From CAVTRI01 sp963737075 (GTDB lineage Bacteria > Actinomycetota > Acidimicrobiia > Acidimicrobiales > Palsa-688): 64,000 nucleotides of DNA. Positions 25,385 to 33,823 of the stretch are shown one piece after another. The notes beneath the pieces are model-generated. The model had not been told where the DNA came from. It was given only the letters and a program-made list of their open reading frames with translations, and made no database searches. The position numbers and the translations under genes are program-made. Every line of letters begins with the position of its first letter. Position 1 is the stretch's first letter. The stretch lies in the NCBI GenBank assembly GCA_963737075.1, contig CAVTRI010000001.1, positions 558,001 through 622,000 on the forward strand. The letters are read 5' to 3'.

Positions 25385-26767
25385 ATGAGCGCGCCCCGCG
25401 TACGCCTGGCGCCCTCCCCGACGGGGTATTTCCACGTCGGCAACGGGCGGCAAGCGCTTTACAACTGGCTGTTCGCTCGCCGGCACGGCGGGACGTTCGT
25501 GCTGCGCATCGAGGACACCGACACCGCCCGCAACCGGGCCGAGTACACCGACGGCATCCTTGGGGCGCTGCGATGGCTCGGGCTGCACTGGGACGAGGGG
25601 CCGTACTTCCAGTCCGAGCGGGGTGACCTGTACCGGGAGGCCATCGACAAGCTCCTGGCGGCGGGCAAGGTCTATGCCTGCGACTGCACTCCCGCCGCCG
25701 TCGCCGCCCGCCTGCTCGGGCATGGAGGCTCGTCCGGATACGACGGGTTCTGCCGTGATCGAGGGCTCGCGCCGACCCTGGGCCGGTTGCTGCGGTTCCG
25801 CACACCGGACGAGGGCCAGACGGGCTTCGACGACGTGATCCGGGGCCGGGTGACGGTTGACAACGCCCGCATCGAGGACTTCGGGGTACGTAAGTCCAAC
25901 GGGGACGCGCTGTTCATCCTGGCCAACGTGGTCGACGACGCCGATATGCGCATCTCGCATGTCATCCGCGGGGACGACCACATCTCCAACACGCCGAAGT
26001 ACATCCTGCTCTGGCAGGCGCTCGCCTACGACGCGTTGCCCGTGTTTGCCCATACGCCCATGCTTCTCAACGCGTCCCGCCAAAAGCTGTCCAAACGCCG
26101 CAATAATGACAAGGTCGCGGTCGAGGACTTCCGCGACGACGGTTACTTGCCGGAGGCGTTCCGCAACTATCTGGCGTTGCTCGGCTGGGCGCCGAGCGGC
26201 GGTCGGGAGATCCTCACCCTCGAGGAGATGGTGGACGAATTCCGCTTGGAGGACGTCAGGAGCGCGGGAGCGATCTTCGACGAGGTGAAGCTGGCGGCGG
26301 TCAACGCCGAGTACATCCGCGCGCTGTCGGCGGAGGAGTTCGTCGCTCGCTCGCAGGGGTGGCTGGCAGATCGCTGGGCTCCGGTCGCGCCCCTCGTCCA
26401 AGAGAGGGTCCAGACGCTCGGCGAGGTGTACACGATGGCGGATTTCCTGTACCGGCCGGAACCGGTCGTCGACGCCGACGCCTGGGTTCGGGAGACGTCC
26501 AAGCAGCCGCTGTTCGCAGCCATGCTCGACGCCGCTGCCGCGGCCTACGCGGAGGAGTCGCTCGAATGGACGGCTGGTGCCATCAAGGATGCCACGCTCG
26601 CCGCGGGGGCATCCGTGGGGTTGAGCTCGCTCCGGAAGGCCCAGGGCCCGATCCGGCTGGCGGTGACCGGGCGCACCGTCGGCCCCCCGCTGTTCGAGTC
26701 CCTCGCTTTGCTCGGTCGGGACCGGACACTCGCCCGCCTGACTGCAGCCCGAGAGCGACTCGGGTAG
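25385..26767 (+). CDS. gltX: Glutamyl-tRNA synthetase
   Basis: Class I synthetase charging tRNA-Glu (and, in bacteria lacking GlnRS, tRNA-Gln for later amidation). The 460 residues hold the HIGH-type motif as HVGN in APSPTGYFHVGNGRQALYNW, LRIEDTDTARN, HVIRGDDHISNTPKYILL and KLSKR in ASRQKLSKRRNNDKV, followed by the helical anticodon-binding domain. The HVGN variant is common in actinobacterial GltX. A tRNA-Gln gene lies 16 nt downstream on the same strand, compatible with co-transcription. Confidence 0.95.
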   Translation: MSAPRVRLAPSPTGYFHVGNGRQALYNWLFARRHGGTFVLRIEDTDTARNRAEYTDGILGALRWLGLHWDEGPYFQSERGDLYREAIDKLLAAGKVYACDCTPAAVAARLLGHGGSSGYDGFCRDRGLAPTLGRLLRFRTPDEGQTGFDDVIRGRVTVDNARIEDFGVRKSNGDALFILANVVDDADMRISHVIRGDDHISNTPKYILLWQALAYDALPVFAHTPMLLNASRQKLSKRRNNDKVAVEDFRDDGYLPEAFRNYLALLGWAPSGGREILTLEEMVDEFRLEDVRSAGAIFDEVKLAAVNAEYIRALSAEEFVARSQGWLADRWAPVAPLVQERVQTLGEVYTMADFLYRPEPVVDADAWVRETSKQPLFAAMLDAAAAAYAEESLEWTAGAIKDATLAAGASVGLSSLRKAQGPIRLAVTGRTVGPPLFESLALLGRDRTLARLTAARERLG

Positions 26768-26783
26768 CATCAGCGGGGCCCTT

Positions 26784-26855
26784 TCGGGGGTGGTGTAATC
26801 GGCAACACTACAGGTTCTGGCCCTGTCATTGGGGGTTCGAGTCCTCCCCCCCGAG
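26784..26855 (+). tRNA. tRNA-Gln (CTG anticodon)
   Basis: A 72-nt cloverleaf: acceptor TCGGGGG pairs with CCCCCGA, the anticodon stem CAGG/CCTG encloses loop TTCTGGC (anticodon CTG, reading CAG), and the T-loop is TTCGAGT with stem GGGGG/CCTCC (one G-T pair). CCA is not encoded. It follows gltX and ends at a mobile-element-rich region; its 3' end is partly duplicated near 33824-33847. Confidence 0.93.
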
Positions 26856-26870
26856 CGCCCCCATGGGAAG

Positions 26871-26897
26871 AAGCCCCAGGTCAGCGGCCTGGGGCTT
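26871..26897 (+). terminator. Hairpin terminator after tRNA-Gln
   Basis: AAGCCCCAGG pairs perfectly with CCTGGGGCTT around a TCAGCGG loop. The T-tract is short (CTTACC). The same loop/stem layout recurs at 33866-33888 next to the tRNA-like fragment. Confidence 0.7.
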
Positions 26898-26910
26898 ACC
26901 ATTGCACGGA

Positions 26911-28252
26911 CCTCTAGCAGGATGCGGAAAATCGGCTGCGGGGTGACCGCTGGGTGATCTGGTAGTAGTTGCGGGGGCCGAGGGCGGCCGGCAACAGGTC
27001 ATGTCGCCGATGGTGGGGTGGCGAGGCAATGCCGGTCCTGACCGGTCACGGGGGTGTCACGGTGTTGCGGTGTCGAGGGCGACGATTCGGATGACGTTGT
27101 AGATAGCGCCCGCCATGATGAACCACGCTCGGTTGCGTCGTTTGCCGATGTAGCGAAGCTTGCGCCCGCCGGCGACGGTCTTCATCCAGCCAAAAGGTTC
27201 CTCGATCCGTTTGCGGATCCGCTGGGAGACCACGTGACTCCGGTGTCGGGTGGTGCGCCCATCGATGGCGCTGTGCCGTCGGGTGGTGTTGGGCGCCACG
27301 TGCGGGGTGAATCCCAGGTCGCGCACCTCAGTCACGAACCCGGCGGCGTCATAGCCCTTGTCGGCAGCGAGCGTGCGCCGACGGCGCCGGGGTGGCTGTC
27401 GTCCCAGCATGGCCAGGGCGGCGTCCCGCTCCGCGAACCCGGTGGCCTCGGTGAACTCCATGTCGACAATCAGGGCGTTGCGGTGCTCCATCAGAAGATG
27501 CCCGGCGTAGGCCAGCTTGGCTGGGCTGCCGTCGGACTTGCGGGCCAAGCGGGCCTCGGGATCAGTCGTGGACATATGCGTTTGGTTGCTGCGGGGCTGG
27601 CCCCGAAAATCGACCTCGGCGTTACGGCCCATCGGGCCAGCCGATCTTTGATCGGTGTCTTTGGGCTTGAAGCTCTTGTGCGACGCCCACGCCTCCAACA
27701 GGGTTCCGTCCACCGAGAAGTGCTCGCTGGAGACGTAGCGGCGCAGCTTCGCCTGGGCCACCACGGCGGCGAAGAACCGATCTGCGATCTCATGGGTCAA
27801 CAGGCGCTCCCGGTTCTTAGTGAACGTGGTGGGGTCGAACGCCTGGGCGTCGATGGGCAGGTCCAAGAACCACTTGAACAGCAGGTCGTAGTTCAACCGC
27901 TCACAGAACGCCCGCTCCGAGCGGATCGAGTACAGCGCCATCAGGACCGTCGCCTTGAGCAGCTGCTCGGGCGGCACACTAGGCCGTCCCGTGGTCGCGT
28001 ACATCACGCTGAACTCGCCATCCAACTCGCCCAAAACAGCGTCGACCACCGCCCGGATACGGCGAATCGGATGATCAGCGGGGATCATCTCCTCCGGGCT
28101 CAAGGTCGTCAACATCGCCAACTGCCGCTCCGGCACACCCCGCACCATCCACCTCCCGATTGACCAACCCCACAAGCATGCAGGACCCCGCCATCGAGCG
28201 CGAGCACCCTACGCATCGTCTACCAGGAGTTTTTCAGCGCCCTGCTAGAGGG
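26911..28252 (-). mobile_element. IS5-like insertion sequence, complete, 1342 bp
   Basis: Terminal inverted repeats of about 21 bp (CCTCTAGCAGG followed by imperfect GCG-GAAAA) start at 26911 and end at 28252, with about three mismatches. A single DDE transposase gene fills the element. No long target duplication is evident (CTAG-containing ends make the exact boundary uncertain by 1-3 bp). It sits 13 bp after the tRNA-Gln terminator and separates it from an integrase-tail-like sequence. Confidence 0.82.
27057..28148 (-). CDS. IS5-family transposase
   Basis: About 363 residues with the N-terminal DUF772-like domain (RPSVPPEQLLKATVLMALY, ERAFCERLNYDLLFKWFL, FDPTTFTKNRERLL) and a DDE catalytic core: first Asp in FSVDGTLLEAWAS, second in AADKGYDAAGF, Glu in IRKRIEEPFGWMK. 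It appears intact. The start ATG 28148 follows GGGAGGTGG; a longer TTG start at 28175 is possible. Confidence 0.92.
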   Translation of the reverse strand: MVRGVPERQLAMLTTLSPEEMIPADHPIRRIRAVVDAVLGELDGEFSVMYATTGRPSVPPEQLLKATVLMALYSIRSERAFCERLNYDLLFKWFLDLPIDAQAFDPTTFTKNRERLLTHEIADRFFAAVVAQAKLRRYVSSEHFSVDGTLLEAWASHKSFKPKDTDQRSAGPMGRNAEVDFRGQPRSNQTHMSTTDPEARLARKSDGSPAKLAYAGHLLMEHRNALIVDMEFTEATGFAERDAALAMLGRQPPRRRRRTLAADKGYDAAGFVTEVRDLGFTPHVAPNTTRRHSAIDGRTTRHRSHVVSQRIRKRIEEPFGWMKTVAGGRKLRYIGKRRNRAWFIMAGAIYNVIRIVALDTATP

Positions 28253-28280
28253 CCCTTGGTCACAGATTGGTCACAAGCCC
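28253..28280 (-). other. Possible tyrosine-integrase C-terminal remnant
   Basis: On the minus strand the sequence reads GLVTNL-stop with a repeated GTGACCAA-type motif (TTGTGACCAATCTGTGACCA). Paired VTN-type tails of this kind are seen at the ends of actinobacterial integrase genes next to tRNA attachment sites. A related FVTNFVTT reading lies at about 33690-33722. This is a suggestive remnant only; no integrase domain survives. Confidence 0.3.
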
Positions 28281-28486
28281 CGTCCTGGCGTCCGCAAAGG
28301 CCGGCCCCGGACGATGATCCCGGTCCGCGGAGTCAACGACGCTGCCAGGGTGTTTGTCGCCAACGGCGTTCTCTTCACACGGCCGGTGCGTATTCGGCAC
28401 GTGCCGGGGTTGTGTGACCGTGCCCGGGGGGTCCTGGCCGTGCGAACATAGCGGCGTCCGTCCCGGAGGAGGTGACTCGACTGTCG

Positions 28487-29533
28487 ATGTCTGCGCCGGC
28501 GGAGGACCCTGTGCCGCAGGAGGTGCTGAGCCCGCTGACGACCGCGGCGATTTTCCTCGTGGTGACCATTGATCCGGGCGGCGAGCTGGCCGCTCGGGGA
28601 CTGCTCGGCGATCTGGGCGGGTTGGTTCGTTCGGTCGGGTTCGCCTACCCCGAGAGCCGGCTCAGCTGCGTGGTGGGCATCGGCGTCGAGGCGTGGGCGC
28701 GGCTGTTCGGCGGTTCCCGGCCGGCCGAGTTGCATCCGTTTCGGGAGCTGGTGGGCCCCACCCACTACGCCCCCTCCACACCCGGCGATCTGCTGTTTCA
28801 CATCCGGGCATTGCGCCTCGACCTGTGCTTCGGGCTGGCCGCGCAGGTGATGCAGCGGCTACGAGGCCAGGTGACCGTCCGCGACGAGGTGTACGGGTTC
28901 AAGTACGGGGACGTGCGCGACTTCCTCGGTTTCGTCGACGGGACCGAGAACCCGGTCGGCCCCGCGGCCAGCGCGGTCGTACTCGTCGGCGATGAGGATC
29001 CGTCATTTGCGGGTGGCAGCTACGTCATCGTGCAGAAGTACCAGCACGACCTGGACGCCTGGGGCGCCCTCCCGGTCGAGGAGCAGGAGCGGGTGATCGG
29101 CCGGACCAAGCTCGACAACATCGAGCTTGCCAACACCGTGAAGCCGGCGGACTCGCATGTGGCGATGACCACGATCGTCGATGCAGACGGCACCCAGCGA
29201 CAGATCCTGCGGGACAACATGCCGTTCGGCCGGGTGGGTACCCACGAGTTTGGCACCTACTTCATCGGCTACGCCCGCACCCCGGCCGTGATTGAGCAGA
29301 TGCTCGAGCGCATGTTCCTGGGCACGCCGGAAGCCACCCACGACCGCATCCTGGACTTCTCGGCCGCGGTGACGGGAACGCTGTTTTTCGCCCCCACCGC
29401 GGACTTCCTCGACGCACTGCCCGACCCGCCGGGCTCGCCACCTTCACGGGAGACGGCTATGGCGCCGCCGCTACGTACATCAACCGCCGACGGGAGCCTC
29501 GGCCTGGGCGACCTGCGCCATGCTCTCCCCTAA
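28487..29533 (+). CDS. DyP-type haem peroxidase with encapsulin-targeting tail
   Basis: Dye-decolourising peroxidase, about 348 residues. The catalytic Asp is in GFVDGTENPVG, the proximal haem His is probably in PADSHVAMTTI, and the distal Arg is in ILRDNMPFGRVG. The C-terminus ends in DGSLGLGDLRHALP after a Pro/Ser-rich linker, closely resembling encapsulin cargo-loading peptides (DGSLGIGSL type) and the tail of the ferritin at 23076. It therefore probably loads into the shell encoded at 23444. Start ATG 28487 or GTG 28472; AGGAGGTGA precedes the ATG. It is now separated from the encapsulin genes by gltX, a tRNA and an IS element. Confidence 0.93.
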   Translation: MSAPAEDPVPQEVLSPLTTAAIFLVVTIDPGGELAARGLLGDLGGLVRSVGFAYPESRLSCVVGIGVEAWARLFGGSRPAELHPFRELVGPTHYAPSTPGDLLFHIRALRLDLCFGLAAQVMQRLRGQVTVRDEVYGFKYGDVRDFLGFVDGTENPVGPAASAVVLVGDEDPSFAGGSYVIVQKYQHDLDAWGALPVEEQERVIGRTKLDNIELANTVKPADSHVAMTTIVDADGTQRQILRDNMPFGRVGTHEFGTYFIGYARTPAVIEQMLERMFLGTPEATHDRILDFSAAVTGTLFFAPTADFLDALPDPPGSPPSRETAMAPPLRTSTADGSLGLGDLRHALP

Positions 29534-29700
29534 AGCGGCCGGCTCGCGCGGAGGAGGGCGATCACTCGTATCTTGTCCGCTAAGCGAGCGGTCGGCTTCT
29601 ATGAAGGTGAAGGGCGGCCCGTGAGTGATCAGCCCCGACTCCAACCATCGACACCCTGAACGCCGTTAAGCACCAAAGATGAGGGCTGAAACGGGGAGGT

Positions 29701-30240
29701 CGCGACCAGCGCCGCCGCCTGGAAAACAAGCTCGCCGACGACACCGAAAACGCCACCGCCGCCCGCGATCGTTACCACGAGGTTGCCGGCCGGGCAACCC
29801 AGCTCCGGCACAACCAGGACGCCTTCGAGCAGTTCGAAGCCGCCGAGGGCTGGCGGCGAGACGACCTCATCCGACTACGCGACCAGCTCGACCACCACTG
29901 GGCGGACGTCGTTGTGTCCTGTGTCCAGGCTGATGATCCGCTGGCATTCGGGATCGACAAGCTACGCCACGCCCGTACCACCACCCTCGCCGACCTCTCC
30001 CAGCTAGACGCCGCCATCCCGCCCGACCGGAGCAAAGAATGGGAGCAGACCCGCCGGCAGCTCCCCGACATCCTCCGGGCCCGCCAGGCTGCCGAACAGG
30101 AACTCGCCCAAGGTCACGCCGCGATGGAGCAAGCGGGCTGTCGCCGCTGGGGCCGCCACGACCATGGCTGCCAGCCTCCGCGACGAGCTATACCGCAACG
30201 CGAGAAGTCGGATAGCGATCAATCGACGAATCGCTCAAAC
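29701..30240 (+). pseudogene. Helical C-terminal fragment of a large protein (relaxase-like?)
   Basis: An open frame without a start encodes a charged, helical sequence (RRRLENKLADDTENATAARD ... FEAAEGWRRDDLIRLRDQLD ... DPLAFGIDKLRHARTTTLAD ... ARQAAEQELAQGHAAMEQ). Codon use is GC3-rich as in real genes. Its style recalls the helical tails of MobF/TraA relaxases, but I cannot confirm this. It reads without a stop into the deacetylase frame, so the region looks like a gene fragment brought in by recombination. Confidence 0.45.
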
Positions 30241-30369
30241 GCCAGAAGCGGAACTCCATGCCACAATGGAGAACGCTGTCGCTCCGCAGGGGCCACAGCT
30301 GAGCCTGTAGTTGCCAGAACCCAGCGTTACGGGGAGCCGCCCAGCTTCCGTGCGCGGTGGACATGCCGG

Positions 30370-31308
30370 ATGACAGAACCCCGTACGAGTGACGAGATTC
30401 TTATTGAGTACTCCATCCTGGGTGATGCTCCTCGCCAAGGATGGCTTCCGATGAGTTCTGAGTTGCTTGGCTTCGACCCAGACGCTCGCGTGTTGATCCT
30501 GAACTGCGATGACCTCGGCATGCACGAATCGGTGAATCTCGCGATCTTCGACTCCATCGAGAACGGCGTGGCCACGTCGTGCACTCTTATGGTGCCCTGC
30601 CCAGGAGCGGACGCTATCAGACTGCTCCGGGAGCGGCCTCACATCCCGTTCGGGCTCCATCTCACCTTGATCCGAGACAAACCAAACTACGTCTGGGGAC
30701 CATCGTCACCAAAGACTGAAGTGCCCTCGCTGCTCGACCCTCACACCGGCGAGCTGTTCACCGATGACCCACTCAACCGCGACCGGATGCTCGCCCAAGC
30801 CCGCCTCGAGGACGTCGAACGCGAGTTACGAACCCAGATCAACACGGTCCGGGACGCGGGGTTTTCCCCCACGCACCTCGACTGGCACTGCCTCGGCGAC
30901 GGCGGACGCGCGGACATCTTCGACCTCGGACTCGCGCTCGCCGACGAGTACGGACTCGCCGCTCGAGTCTGGCTCGATGACGGCTGCCAGAAGGCTCGGA
31001 GTCTGGGCAAGCCGTTCGTCAACGGCACCTGGCTCGATAGCTTCACCGTGGACGTCGAGGGCAAGACGGAAACCTATGAGCGCCTGTTGCGTGGGCTGCC
31101 GCGGGGCCTGAGTGAGTGGGCCGTCCATCCAGCGCTCGCCACGGAAGCCTGGAAGTCGATCGAGCAGGGCGGGTGGCGAGTGCGGGAGAGCGACCACGCC
31201 TTCCTGACGTCTGACCGCGCCCGCGAGGTCCTCGCCGACGAGGGCATCGAGGTCATTGACTACACCACGCTCCAAAACGTCTGGCGGGCGTCACCTGGGA
31301 CCGCCTGA
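30370..31308 (+). CDS. ChbG/HpnK (YdjC) family carbohydrate deacetylase
   Basis: Metal-dependent deacetylase of about 312 residues. Family motifs are ILNCDDLGMHESVNLAIFDS (metal-binding Asp-Asp), PFGLHLTLI (His) and THLDWHCLGDG (His ligands). The usual substrates are N-acetylated sugars or lipid-linked carbohydrates. Start ATG 30370, with 30451 possible; the frame is open upstream into an unrelated fragment. It is inside the decayed island but looks intact. Confidence 0.85.
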   Translation: MTEPRTSDEILIEYSILGDAPRQGWLPMSSELLGFDPDARVLILNCDDLGMHESVNLAIFDSIENGVATSCTLMVPCPGADAIRLLRERPHIPFGLHLTLIRDKPNYVWGPSSPKTEVPSLLDPHTGELFTDDPLNRDRMLAQARLEDVERELRTQINTVRDAGFSPTHLDWHCLGDGGRADIFDLGLALADEYGLAARVWLDDGCQKARSLGKPFVNGTWLDSFTVDVEGKTETYERLLRGLPRGLSEWAVHPALATEAWKSIEQGGWRVRESDHAFLTSDRAREVLADEGIEVIDYTTLQNVWRASPGTA

Positions 31309-31505
31309 CCGCTGGCTCGGTGCGCCGACGTCGTCTGGGTCCGACCGATGGCGGCCGCTCGGAATGACGTCCTGCGAAATGCCTCGCAACACCCGGAGGG
31401 GAGCGACGAAACGCTTCGACGTGGGGGCGGCCTGTTCTTCGGTGCGGGAGAGCCGAGCGGAGTGGGCGAGTCGACATCGGGATACCGAGGTCAGCCACTC
31501 GATTC

Positions 31506-32028
31506 TCAGGGGAGCAGTGCCGCAGACAACTGGTCGATGATCTCCGGGCACGAAGTTTGGTGGTGTCGAAGGTCCAGTCCGCTGCCGGTAGGGCTCGCAG
31601 TAACGGACCAGCCCGGTCGTAGGCGGATCGCAGGAATTCCGGATTCTTCGACAGCCGGCGAGTGGCGTCAACGCTCACGCGGTCAAGGGCCGCCTCATAC
31701 GTCGCCACGAGTCGTACTTGCCACCATGCAGTTCCGGCTGGAACGGCGTGTAGGACGGTCTGAAGCGCCAGGGGCTCGAAGAGAGGTCCGTCGGCCACCA
31801 CGTCGAAGCCCTGCTCAAGCTCAGTAGCAACCATTGTCCCGAAAACGATCTCAGCCTCTCGGAAGAGTTCCGGAGTCAGGTCCCCCAGGTGCCGATTGCC
31901 TCAACGACGTTGTCAAGATCGAGCAGGGCAACTTCCTGACCCTGATGACGGAGGCGAGCTGCGAGTGATTCGGCGACCTTTGTCCTGCCCGAGGCAATCG
32001 GACCAACGATCACGATCAGTCGGGGCAC
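31506..32028 (-). pseudogene. P-loop kinase/nucleotide-binding protein, frameshifted
   Basis: From GTG 32028 the frame gives PRLIVIVGPIASGRTKVAES (Walker A with Arg where Lys is expected: GPIASGRT) and VALLDLDNVVEAIG, then hits a stop after a G5 run (31882-31886). Restoring one G joins it to DLTPELFREAEIVFGTMVAT and the downstream frame (FDVVADGPLFEPL ... RLSKNPEF ... WTFDTTKL). A second shift near 31557 leads to PEIIDQLSAALLP-stop at 31506. Two shifts and the altered Walker Lys point to a decayed small-molecule kinase. Confidence 0.7.
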
Positions 32029-32146
32029 CGCATCATTCTGTTCCAAACTCCACCCCCCTCCACGTGTTACCAACGCTGCCGGCTTGGAGGACCACACACC
32101 TGGACGGCCGAGTGCGATCATCACTTATGACCACTGAGGAGAAGGC

Positions 32147-32920
32147 ATGACCAGTCTGGACTTCAAGGAAGACCTGCACACCTACTTGCGCGGCGCTCGC
32201 GAGACGCTGGTGTGGAAGCTGGAGGGCCTTGGTGAATACGACATTCGCAGGCCGCTGACCCCCACCGGCACGAATCTGCTCGGCCTGGTCAAGCACAACG
32301 CGGTCATGCATGTCGGGTACCTCGGCGAGGTGTTTGGCCGGTCCCACGACGTGGTGCTGCCGTGGGGCTGGGGAGACGCCGAGCCGAACTCTGACATGTG
32401 GGCTACACCCGACGAAACCCGAGAAGACATCGTCGCCTGGTACCGGCGAACCTGGGAAGTCGCCCACGCGACGATCACCGAACTCCCTCTGGAAGCTGTC
32501 GGGCGGGTGCCGTGGTGGGGCGACGGCACGGTCACCCTCCGCCGCGTCCTCGTGCACGTCACCGCGGAAACCCAACGGCACGCCGGCCACGCCGACATCG
32601 TTCGGGAGCTTGTCGACGGCGCAGCCGGGTTCCTTCAGGGTTACGACGGCCTCCGCCTTGGCGACCGGGCTCAATGGGTCCACTTCCCAACTTCAAGGTG
32701 TGCCGAGATCGAGCCGCTCGGGGTGGTGCCCGAGCACCGGCGACGGGGATTGGCCGGGGCGCTATACCTCGAGGTCTGTGCTCGCTGCGCCGAGCGGGAC
32801 GGAGAAGTCCTCTACATCAATCAGAGCCCACGCACTGAGTACCCCGCCCCCGCTGGTGCCTGCATGAAGGTGGGCTTCAACGTCATCGAGCGAGGCACGT
32901 TCTTCACCCGGGAGTCGTGA
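32147..32920 (+). CDS. DinB-domain protein fused to a GNAT C-terminal fragment
   Basis: Residues 1-180 are a DinB/DUF664-type four-helix protein (mycothiol/bacillithiol S-transferase-like; metal His in LVKHNAVMHVGYLGE and VHVTAETQRHAGHADI). At about residue 183 the frame changes character to the second half of a GNAT acetyltransferase (EIEPLGVVPEHRRRGLAGALYLEV, with the RRRGLAGAL acetyl-CoA loop, ending ACMKVGFNVIERGTFFTRES). The N-terminal half of the GNAT fold is missing, so this is probably an in-frame deletion or recombination chimera rather than a functional two-domain enzyme. Start ATG 32147 after GAGGAGAAGGC. Confidence 0.8.
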   Translation: MTSLDFKEDLHTYLRGARETLVWKLEGLGEYDIRRPLTPTGTNLLGLVKHNAVMHVGYLGEVFGRSHDVVLPWGWGDAEPNSDMWATPDETREDIVAWYRRTWEVAHATITELPLEAVGRVPWWGDGTVTLRRVLVHVTAETQRHAGHADIVRELVDGAAGFLQGYDGLRLGDRAQWVHFPTSRCAEIEPLGVVPEHRRRGLAGALYLEVCARCAERDGEVLYINQSPRTEYPAPAGACMKVGFNVIERGTFFTRES

Positions 32921-32951
32921 GACCTCCCGATCGCGTGCAGGTCCCCCCAGC

Positions 32952-33100
32952 TCAGGCCACGGCGTGGGAGGCCGACGCAAGGTCTATTTGGACCCATACG
33001 CGGTTGACTTCCCGGCGGACGACGCGGCCACGAAGCGGAGGCTCTTCGTCATCGCCAAGAGTGACGAAGTCGGCCGGCTGCGGGTCGAAGCCGGGGTCAT
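32952..33100 (-). pseudogene. Small hypothetical protein, third cistron of a decayed operon
   Basis: The frame reads DPGFDPQPADFVTLGDDEEP ... VVRREVNRVWVQIDLASASH and stops at 32952. A start becomes available only if one base is added to the C run after ATGACCCC (plus-strand GGGG 33093-33096), giving an ATGA overlap with the previous cistron. Function unknown. Confidence 0.4.
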
Positions 33101-33403
33101 GCGCCCGGGGACCGAACGAGAATCCAGCACTCGACGACCAGGTCGCCACCGACCTCGTTCGGGTCGTACCGAAGGTCATAGCCCTCCTCGCCCATCAACG
33201 CGATGCTACCTCCGCCGGGGTCCGGCCCATACGGGGTTTCGCTTGGGCTCGGAGAAGTGCCGGCGCACACGGGCGAACTGGGCAGGGGTCGGCTCGGCGA
33301 GCACGATGGTCCAGTGCGGATGCTCTCGGGTAGGCAGAAGCGGAAAGCCGTCTGCGAGCAGGTCGGCGCTGGCCGCTTCGAGAACCCATTGGCGGTCGGT
33401 CAA
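33097..33403 (-). pseudogene. Hypothetical protein, second cistron, frameshifted
   Basis: TTG start at 33403. The N-terminal part reads TDRQWVLEAASADLLADGFP ... HPHWTIVLAEPTPAQFARVR; after a C4 run (33217-33220) the coding frame shifts to GGGSIALMGEEGYDLRYDPN ... GDLVVECWILVRSPGA-stop. Removing one C restores about 101 residues. I do not recognise the family. Confidence 0.5.
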
Positions 33404-33605
33404 GAGCGGATGAGCCGAGCGAGGTGCACCTAGTCGCCGGCGGGCAGCTCGAACACGGAGAAGCCGTGAAGTCCCCAGCGGGCGAACGAGACCTCGCAGT
33501 TCTGCCGGAATTTGTCGTCGGTCAGCGTGGTCCTGCCGAACCGAACCATAACCAGAGTCGTCGGCGTCGGGGTTTCTCGGAGCTGCAGGGGCTCACGCAC
33601 GTGGA
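33400..33605 (-). pseudogene. Hypothetical protein, first cistron, nonsense mutation
   Basis: The frame reads LRETPTPTTLVMVRFGRTTL ... DDKFRQNCEVSFARWGLHGF ... VFELPAGD, then TAG (33430-33432). In the same frame the sequence continues VHLARLIRS-TGA, the TGA overlapping the TTG start of the next cistron. A single T-to-A change (TTG to TAG) therefore probably truncated it. The N-terminus is also short. Family unknown. Confidence 0.45.
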
Positions 33606-33823
33606 CGCCGATTCGCTGCGAGCGGCCCTTTGCTTCGAGCGGTCACCTTGCGAACGTAGTTCGAGGTGTCCGGCGCCACCTCCGCCGTGGTCACAAAGTT
33701 GGTCACAAACGCATCGGGATAGGGGGGTACAGAGGCCTATAAAGCCGGATGGCGAGATGGAAGGAAACCCGCTCTGAGCAGCCAGAACGCAACCGGGGGC
33801 CATCACCAATGATGGCTGGACGG

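Noticed and set aside
29534..29700. Gap after DyP as a possible ncRNA.
   Set aside because: No stable fold or conserved motif is apparent by eye.
31309..31505. Possible coding on the plus strand after the ChbG-like gene.
   Set aside because: Frames have random-like composition and lack start context; nothing beyond the minus-strand kinase pseudogene is supported.
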